The notes under the pieces: model-generated
Database searches by the model: none
Told to the model about the DNA's origin: nothing
The model's input: only the letters and a program-made list of their open reading frames with translations
Program-made: the position numbers and the translations under genes
Part shown: piece after piece, positions 1 through 9,360 of the stretch
Layout of the letters: each line of letters opens with the position of its first letter
Numbering within the stretch: position 1 is the first letter of the stretch
Source of the DNA: Sanguibacter keddieii DSM 10542
GTDB lineage: Bacteria; Actinomycetota; Actinomycetes; Actinomycetales; Cellulomonadaceae
Assembly: GCF_000024925.1 (NCBI RefSeq)
Contig: NC_013521.1
Location: 682,001 to 746,000, forward strand
Direction: 5' to 3'
DNA length: 64,000 bases

Positions 1-1332
1 GCCGGTCGAGCCGGGCGCGGGCTCCTCGATCTGCGCCACGACCGCGGTCGCGGTGCTGTGGTTCCCCAGGTCGAGGCCCGCGATGGCGGTGTCCGCCCGC
101 TCGAAGATCCGCGCCGGGCTCTGCTCGCTGTCGAAGGCGATCGCGCGGACGAGGCCGCGGAGCTGACCCATCGCTGCCGCGGCGACGTGGTCGTGCCCGG
201 TCACGTCACCGACCACCAGGGTGGTGCACCCGTTCTTGGTGAGGAACGAGTCGTACCAGTCCCCACCGATCTGCAGGTCCTCGCGGGACGGCTGGTACCA
301 CGCCATGAGGTCGAGACCGCAGGGCTGGACGGGCGGCGTGAGCATCGACTGCTGCAGCGCGATCGAGGTCTCTCGTGACTGGCGCTCGGTCGCCTCGATG
401 AGCGCGGTGCGCGCGTCACGGGCGTCGAGGACGGCTCGCTGCGCGCTGACCGCCTGGAGCGCGCCCGAGAGCGCAGAGGCGATGAGCTCGACGAAGGAGA
501 CGAGAGAGGAGTCGACCGGGCGCATCGGGGACCCCTCGGCCACGAGCAGCCCGACCATGGAGCCGTGGTCGTCGACGACCAGCGGCACGGCGACGTCGTG
601 CCCGACGAACTGCGTGCGTCCCTCGCGCAGCACGGCGGCGTAGAGGCCCTCCGGGTCCGTCAGGTCGAGGCCGACGTCGCTGCCGGGGACCGCGACCAGC
701 TGCCCGTCGGACTCGAGCATGATCGCGCTCCGGCTCAGGTCGACGCTCTCGGCCAGGACCTCCAGGGCGAGGCCCATGCGGTCGACACCGTCGCCCCTGC
801 TGGTCTGCATCTGGCTGTGCAGGTCGTCGAGGGTGGAGAGCCTGCGCACGGAGACCACCTGGTCGGTGATCTCCGCGGAGATGTCCATGACGCCGACCAC
901 CTGACCGGTGGAGTCGACGAGCGGGCTGCACGAGAAGGTGAAGTAGGTCTCCTCGTCGAAGCCCGACCGGTTCATGACGATCTTGTGCTCCGCGCCGCCC
1001 ACGGGGGCGACGGTCGAGAAGACCATCCCGAACATGGTCTCGACGTCGTCCCAGATCTCGGTCCAGACCTCGCGGATGGGCTTGCCCATCGCGTGCTGGC
1101 GCTTGTTCGGCCCGAGGATCTGCGCGTAGCCGTCGTTGTAGATCATGGTCATCTCCGGGCCCCAGGCGATCATCACCGGGAACTGCGTGCTGAAGCACAG
1201 CCGGACGGACTGCCGCAGCGTCTCGTCCCAGGTGGACGGGTCCCCCAGCGGGGTCTCGTGCCAGGGGAAGGCCATCGCCTCACGGCCGGACTGGCTGCTG
1301 TGGGCGGTGTGGGAGAACCACTCAGAGATCAC
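1..1332 (-). CDS. PAS/SpoIIE-type PP2C protein phosphatase (3' end outside window)
   Basis: The reading frame enters from the left edge and has no stop in the window, so the C-terminus is missing. About 444 codons are visible. Residues 45-155 look like a PAS domain (PVMIAWGPEMTMIYNDGY, then CSPLVDSTGQVVGVMDIS). A GAF-like sensor segment follows to about residue 300. A SpoIIE-type PP2C phosphatase begins near residue 320, with the metal-binding motifs GGDWYDSF and VVGDVTGHD. Such proteins dephosphorylate anti-anti-sigma or other phosphoproteins in response to a signal sensed by PAS/GAF. The start is uncertain: GTG at 1332 gives the longest frame, and ATG at 1275 is an alternative. Neither has a well-spaced ribosome binding site. 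The signal and target cannot be told from sequence. Confidence 0.85.
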   Translation of the reverse strand, partial: MISEWFSHTAHSSQSGREAMAFPWHETPLGDPSTWDETLRQSVRLCFSTQFPVMIAWGPEMTMIYNDGYAQILGPNKRQHAMGKPIREVWTEIWDDVETMFGMVFSTVAPVGGAEHKIVMNRSGFDEETYFTFSCSPLVDSTGQVVGVMDISAEITDQVVSVRRLSTLDDLHSQMQTSRGDGVDRMGLALEVLAESVDLSRSAIMLESDGQLVAVPGSDVGLDLTDPEGLYAAVLREGRTQFVGHDVAVPLVVDDHGSMVGLLVAEGSPMRPVDSSLVSFVELIASALSGALQAVSAQRAVLDARDARTALIEATERQSRETSIALQQSMLTPPVQPCGLDLMAWYQPSREDLQIGGDWYDSFLTKNGCTTLVVGDVTGHDHVAAAAMGQLRGLVRAIAFDSEQSPARIFERADTAIAGLDLGNHSTATAVVAQIEEPAPGSTG

Positions 1333-1432
1333 CCGGGGAGGATACAGGCGGCTCCTGACAGGCGCCGGGCCAGCGCCGGGCGGGCGCGGTGCCAGCGCGT
1401 GGCCGGCGTCGGTCCGGCAGCGCCTCGGCAGG

Positions 1433-2515
1433 TCAGGCCTCTGACCACTCCCCGGTCGTGAGGAACTGCTCCATGCGCTCCAGGTGCGGGGCCACGTCGA
1501 AGCCCTGCGCGGCGACCCAGGCGTCGTCGTAGTAGGTGCTCGCGTAGCGTGCGCCGCCGTCGCACAGCAGGGTGACGACGCTGCCCTGCTCGCCGGCGGC
1601 GAGCATCTGGGCGACGAGCTGGAAGGCGCCCACGAGGTTGGTGCCCGTCGAGCCGCCCGCCCAGTGCATGGTGCGCTCCTGGAGCAGCCGGATCGCCGCG
1701 AGCGACGCGGCGTCGGGCACCGGGATCATCTCGTCGACGAGCTCGGGCACGAAGGACGGCTCGACCCGTGGCCGGCCGATCCCCTCGATGCGGCTCGAGA
1801 GGCCGGTGGTGTACGAGAGGTCGCCGGTGCTCCACCCGCCGTAGAAGGCCGACCCCTCGGGGTCCACCACGGCGATGCGCGTGGGGTGGCGCCGGTAGCG
1901 GACGTAGCGGCCGAAGGTCGCGCTCGTGCCGCCGGTGCCTGCGCCGACCACCACCCAGGACGGCACCGGGTGCCGCTCGGCCGAGAGCTGGGCGAAGGTG
2001 CTCTCCGCGATGTTGTTGTTGCTGCGCCAGTCCGTGGCGCGCTCGGCCAGCGTGAACTGGTCGAGGTAGTACCCGCCAGACTCCCGCGCCAGGCGCTCGG
2101 CCTCGTCGTACATGCACGCCGGGTCGTCGACCAGGTGGCAGCGGCCGCCGTAGAACTCGATGCGCTGGATCTTCTCGGCGCTCGTCCCGCGCGGGATGAC
2201 CGCCACGAGGTCGAGGCCCAGCATCCGCGCGAAGTACGCCTCGGACACGGCCGTCGAGCCGCTGGACGCCTCGACGAGGGTCGTGCCCTCATGGATCCGA
2301 CCGTTCACCAGACCGTAGAGGATCAGCGAGCGCGCCAGCCGGTGCTTGAGCGAGCCCGTCGGGTGCATCGACTCGTCCTTGAGGTACAGGTCGATGCCCC
2401 ACTCGGCCGGCAGCGGGAACACCAGCAGGTGGGTGTCCGCGCTCCGCGTCGCGTCCGCCTCGAGCAGCCGCACCGCCTCGCTGCTCCACCTGCGTGCGCT
2501 GTCGTCGCCTGTCAC
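1433..2515 (-). CDS. cds1: PLP-dependent cysteine desulfhydrase, Cds1-like
   Basis: 360-residue fold-type II PLP enzyme of the cysteine synthase family. The PLP lysine is Lys57 in [11 protein letters not shown]. The phosphate-binding loop [12 protein letters not shown] and the asparagine-rich stretch [10 protein letters not shown] are present. The sequence is closer in style to actinobacterial Cds1 (mycobacterial L-cysteine desulfhydrase, which makes pyruvate, ammonia and sulfide) than to CysK/CysM, notably in the SLKHR rather than SVKDR context. The protein is cytosolic. It is a single-gene unit between the phosphatase gene and a plus-strand lipoprotein gene. The exact reaction (desulfhydrase versus synthase) is inferred from family resemblance. 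The gene symbol is tentative. Confidence 0.85.
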   Translation of the reverse strand: MTGDDSARRWSSEAVRLLEADATRSADTHLLVFPLPAEWGIDLYLKDESMHPTGSLKHRLARSLILYGLVNGRIHEGTTLVEASSGSTAVSEAYFARMLGLDLVAVIPRGTSAEKIQRIEFYGGRCHLVDDPACMYDEAERLARESGGYYLDQFTLAERATDWRSNNNIAESTFAQLSAERHPVPSWVVVGAGTGGTSATFGRYVRYRRHPTRIAVVDPEGSAFYGGWSTGDLSYTTGLSSRIEGIGRPRVEPSFVPELVDEMIPVPDAASLAAIRLLQERTMHWAGGSTGTNLVGAFQLVAQMLAAGEQGSVVTLLCDGGARYASTYYDDAWVAAQGFDVAPHLERMEQFLTTGEWSEA

Positions 2516-2706
2516 CGTCTGTGCCTCCTGCTGCCTGCGCTGCCCGTCGGTCGTGCCGCACCTATCCTCACACCTCCGCGGTGGCTCGTGGCGCGGCTAG
2601 GCTGGCGGTCCGCGCCAGAGCTCCCTGGTGCGTCGCCCGGGGACCTGACCGCGAGGCGTCCTCTCGGGGGACCTGTCGGTCACCCGCACGCACACCTGGT
2701 GGTCCG

Positions 2707-3702
2707 ATGGCGCCTCGATCCTCCCGTCCCCGCCGGGCGTCGGCTGGTGCTGCAGGCGTGCTGACGGTGCTCCTGGTCGCGGGCTGTGCGTCGCCCGTTG
2801 CTGGGGGACCCGACGCGAGCCGGACCTCGGTCCCACCGGGCGCCGCAGCGCACGGGGCTCCCACGTCCTTCGACGCCCCGCTCGTCCCTGAGACCGGCGT
2901 GTACCTCGGCATGTACTACGGCGACGGGACCCAGGACGAGACCGACGACGCGGTCGGCCGCGTCCCGCAGCTGCACCTCACCTACGTCGGCTGGGAGGAC
3001 CCCTGGACGACCGACGCCGTCCTCGCCGAGGACGTCGAGCGCGGTCAGCTGTCGCTGGTCAACTGGGAGCCCTTCGGTGTCGACCTCCAGGACGTCGTCG
3101 ACGGCCGGTACGACGACCTGCTCGCCCGACGGGCGGACGAGGCCGCCGGGCTCACCCAGCCGGCCTTCCTCGACCTCGCCGCCGAGATGAACGAAGAAGA
3201 AGGGTGGGGCGGCCACGACCCCGGGCTCTACGTCGCCGCCTACCGTCACGTGCACGACGCCTTCGACGGGAAGGACGGCGGGAACGTCGTCTGGGTGTGG
3301 GCGCCGAACAACGTCGACAGCGCCGGGGCGCCCCCGGCCCTGGACTACTACCCGGGCGACGACTACGTCGACTGGACCGGGATCGACGGCTACAACTGGG
3401 GGACCTCCGACCCGGACTTCGAGTGGCAGGGTTTCGAGGAGGTCTTCCGCGACATGTATGACGACCTCCGCACGCTCGGCAAGCCGATCATCGTCGGCGA
3501 GACCGCGTCGGCAGAGGAGGGCGGCAGCAAGGCGGCATGGGTGGAGGGGATCGTCCCGACCCTGCGGGACGAGTTCCCCGACATCCGCGCACTGGTGTGG
3601 TTCGACGTCGACAAGGAGCGCGACTGGAGGGTCCGCTCGTCGGAGGACTCGCTCGCGGCGGTGCGGGAGCTGGCCGCCGACGAGCTCTTCCAGACCTCCT
3701 GA
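2707..3702 (+). CDS. GH26-like glycoside hydrolase lipoprotein
   Basis: 331 residues. An N-terminal signal with lipobox VAGCAS (Cys near residue 25) predicts an exported, lipid-anchored protein. The catalytic part resembles GH26 beta-mannanase/endoglucanase proteins. AEMNEEEGW carries the probable acid/base Glu, WVWAPNN and DGYNWG are active-site strands, and IVGETAS carries the probable nucleophile Glu. GH26 enzymes cleave beta-mannan or related beta-glucans, here presumably at the cell surface. ATG 2707 is chosen because it starts directly at the signal peptide. Open sequence upstream in the same frame lacks coding character. It is convergent with the SUKH gene. Substrate is unproven. Confidence 0.8.
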   Translation: MAPRSSRPRRASAGAAGVLTVLLVAGCASPVAGGPDASRTSVPPGAAAHGAPTSFDAPLVPETGVYLGMYYGDGTQDETDDAVGRVPQLHLTYVGWEDPWTTDAVLAEDVERGQLSLVNWEPFGVDLQDVVDGRYDDLLARRADEAAGLTQPAFLDLAAEMNEEEGWGGHDPGLYVAAYRHVHDAFDGKDGGNVVWVWAPNNVDSAGAPPALDYYPGDDYVDWTGIDGYNWGTSDPDFEWQGFEEVFRDMYDDLRTLGKPIIVGETASAEEGGSKAAWVEGIVPTLRDEFPDIRALVWFDVDKERDWRVRSSEDSLAAVRELAADELFQTS

Positions 3703-3722
3703 CACGCAGGTGCTGGTGAGCG

Positions 3723-4286
3723 TCAGAGACGGACCGGGGGGAGCGGCTCGACGTCGTGCTCGCGCGGCCCGGACACGAGCGCCCCGCGGTCTCGAAGATG
3801 CGGGAGGGCGTCTGCCAGGGAGCCACCGAGCCGGTGCAGGGAGTCGAGGCCGCGCGACTCCCAGACGGGGAGCTCGCCGTCGGCACCGCGCGACCCGGTG
3901 TCCCAGAGGAGAGCGTCACCGTTCTCGCTCCACCCGAAGACGCAGAGGTCCGCCACGAGCGACCAGCTGCCGTCCGGCTCCACCATCCAGTCGAAGTCCT
4001 CGCGCTGACCGTCGGCGTAGGCCTCGACGACCCGCCGCGTGAGCACCGAGGCCCGCCCCTGCCAGCTGTCGGCGAACCCCGGCAGCAGCGGCGGGTAGAC
4101 GAGCCAGAGCCCGAAGGTCCGACCCCACCCGGCGTGGCGCACCATCTCGCGGTAGGACGGTGGGAAGCCACCCCCGTCAGGGAAGCGGTACGCGTCGAGC
4201 AGGTCGAGGTCGACGTGCTCGAGGGTGGGCTCTCCGAGGCACCGGAGCTCGCTGAGAGGGCTGGCCATGTCGGAAAGGTACTGCAC
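3723..4286 (-). CDS. SMI1/KNR4 (SUKH) family protein
   Basis: 187 residues with the SUKH fold pattern: a conserved start ELRCLGEPTLEHVDLDLLDAYRFPDGGGFPPSYREMVRHAGWGR is seen in part as LPPSYREF-like FPPSYREMV, followed by GLWLVYPPL, DLCVFGWSENGDALLWD and a final SLADALPHL helix. Family members often act as immunity proteins against contact-dependent or polymorphic toxins, but many are orphan cytosolic proteins. No toxin gene is adjacent here. GTG 4286 gives the longest form, and ATG 4268 is an equally possible start. Neither has a clear ribosome binding site. It lies downstream of rnj on the same strand but is separated from it by two hairpins. Confidence 0.7.
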   Translation of the reverse strand: MQYLSDMASPLSELRCLGEPTLEHVDLDLLDAYRFPDGGGFPPSYREMVRHAGWGRTFGLWLVYPPLLPGFADSWQGRASVLTRRVVEAYADGQREDFDWMVEPDGSWSLVADLCVFGWSENGDALLWDTGSRGADGELPVWESRGLDSLHRLGGSLADALPHLRDRGALVSGPREHDVEPLPPVRL

Positions 4287-4305
4287 GGAGGTCTCAGGAC
4301 GACGC

Positions 4306-4371
4306 GAGGGCGCCGACCGGACCTCTCGGACCGGGCGGCGCCCTCGGTGCGTGCGTACCGTCAGACGGTAC
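4306..4371 (-). terminator. Double-hairpin terminator after rnj
   Basis: Two successive perfect inverted repeats lie just beyond the RNase J stop: a 10-bp stem GAGGGCGCCG/CGGCGCCCTC (4306-4315 with 4336-4345) and a 7-bp stem GTACCGT/ACGGTAC around a 3-base loop (4355-4371). No U tract follows, as is common for actinobacterial terminators. Confidence 0.65.
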
Positions 4372-4393
4372 GGTTCATCGCTGCTGGATCAGC

Positions 4394-6082
4394 TCACGCG
4401 TCGACGACGATGGCGTTGACGAGCGGCTCGCGGCGGTACTTGCGCTGGAGCCAGCGGGCGACGGACTTGGCGATGGTCGCCTCGAGGCGGTCGATGTCGC
4501 CGACGTCCTTCTTGGGGATCTGCGCGAGGGCCTTCTCGATCTCGACGACCGCGTCGTCGAAGGTGTGGCCGTCGTGCACGAACCCGCGGGTGATGAACTC
4601 GGGGGTCTCGGCGAGGACGCCGAGGTCGAGGTCGACGAGGGCGAGGACGGTGACGATGCCCTTGGAGCCGAGTGCACGGCGCTCGGCGAGGGTGTCCTCG
4701 GTCGCGGTGCCGACGGTCTGGCCGTCGACGTACACGTAGCCGGCGGGGACCTTGCCGACGATCGACAGCTTGCCCTTGACGAGGTCGACGACCGTGCCGT
4801 CCTGGGCGATGACGACGTTGTTCGACGGCACGCCCGTCTTCTCCGCCAGCGCGCCGTTGGCACGCAGGTGCTTGGACTCGCCGTGGATCGGCATGACGTT
4901 GCGCGGCTTGACGATGTTGTAGCAGTACACGAGCTCGCCGGCCGAGGCGTGGCCGGACACGTGCACCTTCGCGTTGCCCTTGTGCACGATGGTCGCGCCG
5001 AGGTCGGTGAGCGAGTTGATGACGCGGTAGATCGCGTTCTCGTTGCCCGGGATGAGCGAGCTGGCGAGGAGGACGGTGTCGCCCTCGCCGACCTTGATGA
5101 CGTGCTCGCTCTTGGCCATGCGCGACAGCGCAGCCATCGGCTCGCCCTGCGAGCCGGTGCACACGAGGCAGATCTTCTCGGGCGGCATCGACTCGAGCTT
5201 CTTGAGGTCGACGACCAGGCCGCGGGGGATCTTGAGGTAGCCGAGCTCCTCCGCGATCCCCATGTTGCGGACCATCGAGCGGCCGACGAACGCGACCTTG
5301 CGGCCGGCCTCGTGCGCCGAGTCGAGGATCTGCTGGATGCGGTGCACGTGGCTCGCGAAGCTCGACACGATGACGCGGCGCGGGGCCGTGCGGAACACCT
5401 GCTCGATGGCGGGGACGAGGTCCTGCTCCGACATCGTGAAGCCGGGGACCTCGGCGTTGGTCGAGTCGGTCATGAACAGGTCCACGCCCTCCTCGCCCAG
5501 GCGGGCGAAGTGGTTGAGGTCCGTGATGCGCGAGTCGAGGGGGAACTGGTCCATCTTGAAGTCACCGGTGTTGATGACCAGGCCCGCACGCGTGCGGATT
5601 GCGACGGCGAGGGCGTCGGGGATGGAGTGGTTGACCGCGATGAACTCGAGGTCGAAGGGGCCCTGCTTGGAGGAGCCGCCGGCCTCGACCTCGATGGTGC
5701 GCGGGCGGATGCGGTGCTCCTTGAGCTTCGCCGAGATGAAGGCGAGCGTCAGCTTGGACCCGATGACGGGGATGTCCGCGCGCTCCTTGAGCAGGTACGG
5801 GACACCACCGATGTGGTCCTCGTGGCCGTGGGTGAGGACGATCGCGACGACGTCCTTGAGGCGGTCGCGGATCCAGGTGAACTCGGGGAGGATCACGTCG
5901 ATGCCGGGCTGGTGCTCCTCGGGGAAGAGGACGCCGCAGTCGACGATGAGCAGCTTGCCCTCGTGCTCGAACACGGTCATGTTGCGGCCGACCTCGCCGA
6001 GGCCGCCGAGCGGCACGATGCGCAGGCCACCGCGGGGGAGCGCGGGGGGCGCTGAGAGGTTCATGCTGGTTGCTGTGATCAC
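4394..6082 (-). CDS. rnj: Ribonuclease J
   Basis: 562-residue metallo-beta-lactamase/beta-CASP nuclease. The zinc-binding motif HGHEDHIGG lies at residues 85-93. The beta-CASP motifs include TDSTNAE, SSFASHVHRI and the late SGHASAGEL histidine motif. The C-terminal RNase J domain ends in RWLQRKYRREPLVNAIVV. The enzyme is a 5'-3' exonuclease and endonuclease in mRNA decay and rRNA maturation. GTG 6082 is chosen because GAAGG lies 7 bases upstream. An internal ATG six codons later is possible. In many actinobacteria rnj follows dapA; here prfC lies directly upstream (59-base gap), so co-transcription with prfC is plausible. Confidence 0.97.
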   Translation of the reverse strand: MITATSMNLSAPPALPRGGLRIVPLGGLGEVGRNMTVFEHEGKLLIVDCGVLFPEEHQPGIDVILPEFTWIRDRLKDVVAIVLTHGHEDHIGGVPYLLKERADIPVIGSKLTLAFISAKLKEHRIRPRTIEVEAGGSSKQGPFDLEFIAVNHSIPDALAVAIRTRAGLVINTGDFKMDQFPLDSRITDLNHFARLGEEGVDLFMTDSTNAEVPGFTMSEQDLVPAIEQVFRTAPRRVIVSSFASHVHRIQQILDSAHEAGRKVAFVGRSMVRNMGIAEELGYLKIPRGLVVDLKKLESMPPEKICLVCTGSQGEPMAALSRMAKSEHVIKVGEGDTVLLASSLIPGNENAIYRVINSLTDLGATIVHKGNAKVHVSGHASAGELVYCYNIVKPRNVMPIHGESKHLRANGALAEKTGVPSNNVVIAQDGTVVDLVKGKLSIVGKVPAGYVYVDGQTVGTATEDTLAERRALGSKGIVTVLALVDLDLGVLAETPEFITRGFVHDGHTFDDAVVEIEKALAQIPKKDVGDIDRLEATIAKSVARWLQRKYRREPLVNAIVVDA

Positions 6083-6140
6083 TGTGTGCCTTCGTGGTGT
6101 GGGGCGACCCGTCGCCGGGCCCTGGGGTGCTGCTACGAGA

Positions 6141-7775
6141 TCAGGTGGCCACGAGCGGTTCGAGGACCGCGTCAGGGAGCCGGTTGCGGACTGACGTCAC
6201 GCGCCAGCGGTCGGGGAACAGGGCGAGCAGCTCGCCGTCCTCGCGCTGGAGGACCTCGACGCCCAGCTGGGCGTCGAGGGTCGAGACCCACTCCTGCGTC
6301 GTGCGCAGGGCGATCTCGTACGGCAGCCGGTCGAGGGTGACCGGTGCGTTGAACTCTGTGGCCATGCGGTGCTCGGCGACCTCGAACTGCATGGGTCCGA
6401 CCGCGGCGAGCACGGGGGCCTGGTCTCCGCGGAGGTCCGAGCGGAGGACCTGGACGACGCCCTCGGCGCCGAGCTGCATGACACCGCGCTGGAACTGCTT
6501 GTAGCGCGAGACGTCCTTGGCGCGCATCACCGCGAAGTGCTCGGGCGCGAAGGTCGGCAGGGCCGGGTACTCGACGGGCTTGTCGAGGTACAGCGTGTCG
6601 CCCACGCGCAGGTTCGCCGCGTTGACGAGGCCGACGACGTCGCCCGGGTAGGCCTCGTCGACGACGGTGCGCTCACGGCCGAACACCTGCTGCGCGTACT
6701 TGGTCGCGAAGGGGCGGCCCGTGCGGGTCGAGGTGACGACCATGCCGCGCTCGAAGACGCCCGAGCAGATGCGCGCGAAGGCGAGGCGGTCGCGGTGCGC
6801 GGTGTCCATGCCGGCCTGCATCTTGAAGACGAAGGCGCTGAAGGGAGCCTCGACCGGGCGGGTGTCGCCGGCGACGGTCTCGCGCGGCGAGGGGGAGGGT
6901 GCCACGTCGACGAGGACGTCGAGCAGCGCGTGCACGCCGAAGTTCTGCACGGCCGAGCCGAAGAGCACCGGGGTGGTCTCGCCGCCGAGGAAGGAGTCGA
7001 GGTCGTGGTCGGCGCCCGACGCCTCGAGGAGCTCGGCCTCCTCGACCGCGGTGGTCCACGCGTCGCCCTCGCGCTCGAGCGCGGCGTCGGGGCCCATGTG
7101 CTCCTCGGGGGCGATGGTCGTGCCGCCCGCGGTGCGCGTGAAGCGGGTGTACTCGCCGGTGCGGCGGTCGAGGACGCCGCGGAAGTCGCCACCGACGCCG
7201 ACGGGCCAGGTGAGCGGGGTCGGCACGAGGCCGGTGCGCTCCTGGATCTCGTCCATGAGCTCGAGGGCGTCCTTGCCCGGGCGGTCCCACTTGTTGATGA
7301 CGGTGATGAGGGGGATGCCGCGGTGCTTGCAGACCGCGAAGAGCTTCATGGTCTGGACCTCGAGGCCCTTGGCGGCGTCGACGAGCATGACGGCCGCGTC
7401 GACCGCGGAGAGCACGCGGTAGGTGTCCTCGGAGAAGTCGGCGTGGCCGGGGGTGTCGACGAGGTTGATGACCGCGTCGCGGTAGGTGAACTGGAGCGAC
7501 GCGGAGGTGATGGAGATGCCTCGGGCCTGCTCCATGTCCATCCAGTCGGACACGGTGCGCTTGCCGCCGGCCTTGCCGTCGGCACGGCCGGCCTCGCGGA
7601 TCGCCTTGGCGTGCAGCGCGAGCGCCTCGGTGAGCGTCGACTTCCCGGCGTCGGGGTGGCTGATGACGGCGAAGGAGCGTCGGCGGCGAGCCTCGGTGAG
7701 GACGGCTGCGCTGTCGCGTGACGAGGTGGTGCCGCTCTCGGCGAGAGCGGGGCTTTCGGGGGCTGCCTGAGGCAC
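6141..7775 (-). CDS. prfC: Peptide chain release factor 3
   Basis: 544-residue translational GTPase. The G1 P-loop SHPDAGKST is at residues 39-47, followed by the switch region with RGISITSASLQF, G3 VDTPGHADF and G4 NKWD. RF3-specific domains 2-3 include AFVFKMQAGMDTAHRDRLAF and the C-terminal QFEVAEHRM. RF3 recycles RF1/RF2 from ribosomes after termination and contributes to quality control. GTG 7775 is chosen because AGGAAG sits 5 bases upstream and the open frame further upstream shows no coding character. It is cytosolic, probably co-transcribed with rnj downstream. Confidence 0.95.
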   Translation of the reverse strand: MPQAAPESPALAESGTTSSRDSAAVLTEARRRRSFAVISHPDAGKSTLTEALALHAKAIREAGRADGKAGGKRTVSDWMDMEQARGISITSASLQFTYRDAVINLVDTPGHADFSEDTYRVLSAVDAAVMLVDAAKGLEVQTMKLFAVCKHRGIPLITVINKWDRPGKDALELMDEIQERTGLVPTPLTWPVGVGGDFRGVLDRRTGEYTRFTRTAGGTTIAPEEHMGPDAALEREGDAWTTAVEEAELLEASGADHDLDSFLGGETTPVLFGSAVQNFGVHALLDVLVDVAPSPSPRETVAGDTRPVEAPFSAFVFKMQAGMDTAHRDRLAFARICSGVFERGMVVTSTRTGRPFATKYAQQVFGRERTVVDEAYPGDVVGLVNAANLRVGDTLYLDKPVEYPALPTFAPEHFAVMRAKDVSRYKQFQRGVMQLGAEGVVQVLRSDLRGDQAPVLAAVGPMQFEVAEHRMATEFNAPVTLDRLPYEIALRTTQEWVSTLDAQLGVEVLQREDGELLALFPDRWRVTSVRNRLPDAVLEPLVAT

Positions 7776-7988
7776 TGAGACTTCCTGCACGTTGACCGAC
7801 GAGTGACTAGGGAGATAACCGGTGAGGGGCCGCCGTCGGGGCGTCCTGCGCACACCTGCTGGGCCTAGTATCTTCGCGTCCACACTATCACCGCGGCGCG
7901 TCCCACGGTCCGGTGCGCTGCGGGTGCCGAGACGCGACAGAGGTGGCCTCGCAGAGTGCCCTGTCAGTCGAGGTCGTCGGAGGGCGCC

Positions 7989-8018
7989 GTGGGCGCCCGG
8001 TGTGCACCGGGCGCCCAC
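7989..8018 (-). terminator. Hairpin terminator after terC
   Basis: A 30-base near-perfect palindrome: stem GTGGGCGCCCGGTG / CACCGGGCGCCCAC around a 2-base centre, beginning 8 bases beyond the terC stop codon. It is the likely terminator of the terC transcript and separates it from prfC. Confidence 0.7.
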
Positions 8019-8025
8019 GCTCGTC

Positions 8026-9027
8026 CTACTTCTCGGCGCCGACCTCGGCCGCCGCTCGACGGTCGGAGCGGTCCTTGGCGAGGCTCGCGACGGTGGTGAC
8101 CGCCAGGGTCACGAGGATGAACCCGAGGGACAGTGCTGTCGGGATCTCGGGGATCACGGTGATGTGCTCGCCGCCGTTGATGAACGGCACCTCGTTCTTG
8201 TGGAGGGCGTGGATGAGGAGCTTGGCGCCGATGAACCCGAGGATCGCGGCGAGCCCGTACGCGAGGTACACGAGGCGGTCGAGCAGGCCGTCGATGAGGA
8301 AGTACAGCTGGCGCAGGCCGAGCAGCGAGAACGCGTTGGCGGCGAACACGAGGTATGTCTCCTGCGTGAGCCCGAAGATCGCGGGGACGGAGTCCACGGC
8401 GAACAGCAGGTCCGCGCTGCCGATGGCGATCATCACGATGAGCATCGGGGTGATGTAGCGGCGGCCGTCGATCTTGGTGGTGAGCTTGTCGCCGACGTAG
8501 GTGTCGGTCGTCGGGAAGATGCGTCGGACGAGACGCAGGAGGCCGTTCTCGGAGAACTCCTTGGTCTCCTCGGAGGCGTGCTTCACCTGAGCCCACGCGG
8601 TGTAGACGAGGAACGCGCCGAAGATGTAGAAGACCCAGCTGAAGTTCTCGATCATCGCGGCGCCCGCGAAGATGAACGCGGTGCGCAGCACGAGCGCGAT
8701 CGTGATGCCGATGAGCAGGACCTTCTGCTGCATGATCGGCGGCACGCGGAACGCGGAGATGATGAGGACGAACACGAAGAGGTTGTCGATCGACAGGCTC
8801 TTCTCGGTGACGTACCCGGCGAAGTACTCACCGCCGTAGGTGCCGCCCCAGACCCACCAGACGATGAGCCCGAACACGACGGCGACGCCGACGTAGGCGG
8901 CGGACCACCAGGCGGCCTCGCGGATGGTGGGGGCGTGCGGTGTGCGCACGTGGCCGACGTAGTCGACGGCGAGCATCGCGACGATCACGCCGACGGTGAC
9001 GAGCCAGATCCAGAGGGGGACGTCCAT
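8026..9027 (-). CDS. TerC/Alx family integral membrane protein
   Basis: 333 residues with about eight or nine hydrophobic segments and TerC hallmarks: [15 protein letters not shown] with the acidic Glu/Asp pair in the membrane, [16 protein letters not shown] with a second Asp pair, and [13 protein letters not shown]. TerC/Alx/MeeF proteins are now linked to manganese export and to metallation of exported enzymes. The manganese riboswitch directly upstream supports a role in manganese homeostasis rather than tellurite resistance. ATG 9027 starts directly at the first membrane segment and is preceded by GAGG six bases away. The C-terminus is charged and cytosolic. Confidence 0.93.
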   Translation of the reverse strand: MDVPLWIWLVTVGVIVAMLAVDYVGHVRTPHAPTIREAAWWSAAYVGVAVVFGLIVWWVWGGTYGGEYFAGYVTEKSLSIDNLFVFVLIISAFRVPPIMQQKVLLIGITIALVLRTAFIFAGAAMIENFSWVFYIFGAFLVYTAWAQVKHASEETKEFSENGLLRLVRRIFPTTDTYVGDKLTTKIDGRRYITPMLIVMIAIGSADLLFAVDSVPAIFGLTQETYLVFAANAFSLLGLRQLYFLIDGLLDRLVYLAYGLAAILGFIGAKLLIHALHKNEVPFINGGEHITVIPEIPTALSLGFILVTLAVTTVASLAKDRSDRRAAAEVGAEK

Positions 9028-9073
9028 GGGGGGCCTCTCGGTACGTGTGCCTGAGCGGGCACGACGGGGTACC

Positions 9074-9206
9074 GAAGGTCTCTTCCGCCGCGTGCCGTCC
9101 CGGACCCCGAGATCGGGTCCGTGCAGGTCACGTGACCGGTGGCGCCGGGTCGGCATCTGCACCGGCCGTGTTGACGACGTCACCGCGAGGGAATACTCCC
9201 CTTCAC
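9074..9206 (-). promoter_or_regulatory. yybP-ykoY (manganese) riboswitch upstream of terC
   Basis: On the minus strand the leader begins with GAAGGGGAGTA (9194-9204) and ends with GAGACCTTC (9074-9082). The GAAGG and CCTTC ends pair to form P1, and GGGGAGTA and GAGACC are the invariant elements of the Mn2+-sensing yybP-ykoY class. The intervening bases can form the two coaxial arms. The length of about 133 nt and position about 50 nt upstream of a TerC-family start match known examples. Manganese binding is expected to raise terC expression. The ligand is inferred from the class. Confidence 0.85.
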
Positions 9207-9331
9207 GATGGCTCACTGTACCGACGGGGTGTCACATCCGCCCGTCAGACGTGTGGAGAGATCGCGAAGACCGTCCGCGGCGGGACGTTCGTCCCTGGAC
9301 CGCGCGGATCTGGCTGGGAAGATCGAGGTGT

Positions 9332-9343
9332 TGAATCGATTCA
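9332..9343. promoter_or_regulatory. LacI-type operator before the class II aldolase gene
   Basis: Perfect 12-bp palindrome TGAATCGATTCA with the central CG typical of LacI/GalR operators, 17 bases before the start codon. The controlling regulator is not identified; both LacI genes in the window are distant. Confidence 0.5.
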
Positions 9344-9360
9344 CTACGAGAGGCCGGACG

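Noticed and set aside
565-1461. Plus-strand open frame across the PAS/PP2C gene
   Set aside because: The minus strand encodes recognisable PAS and phosphatase motifs; the plus frame has no family resemblance.
8026-9027. Tellurite resistance function for the TerC protein
   Set aside because: No ter gene cluster is present, and the manganese riboswitch points to metal homeostasis.
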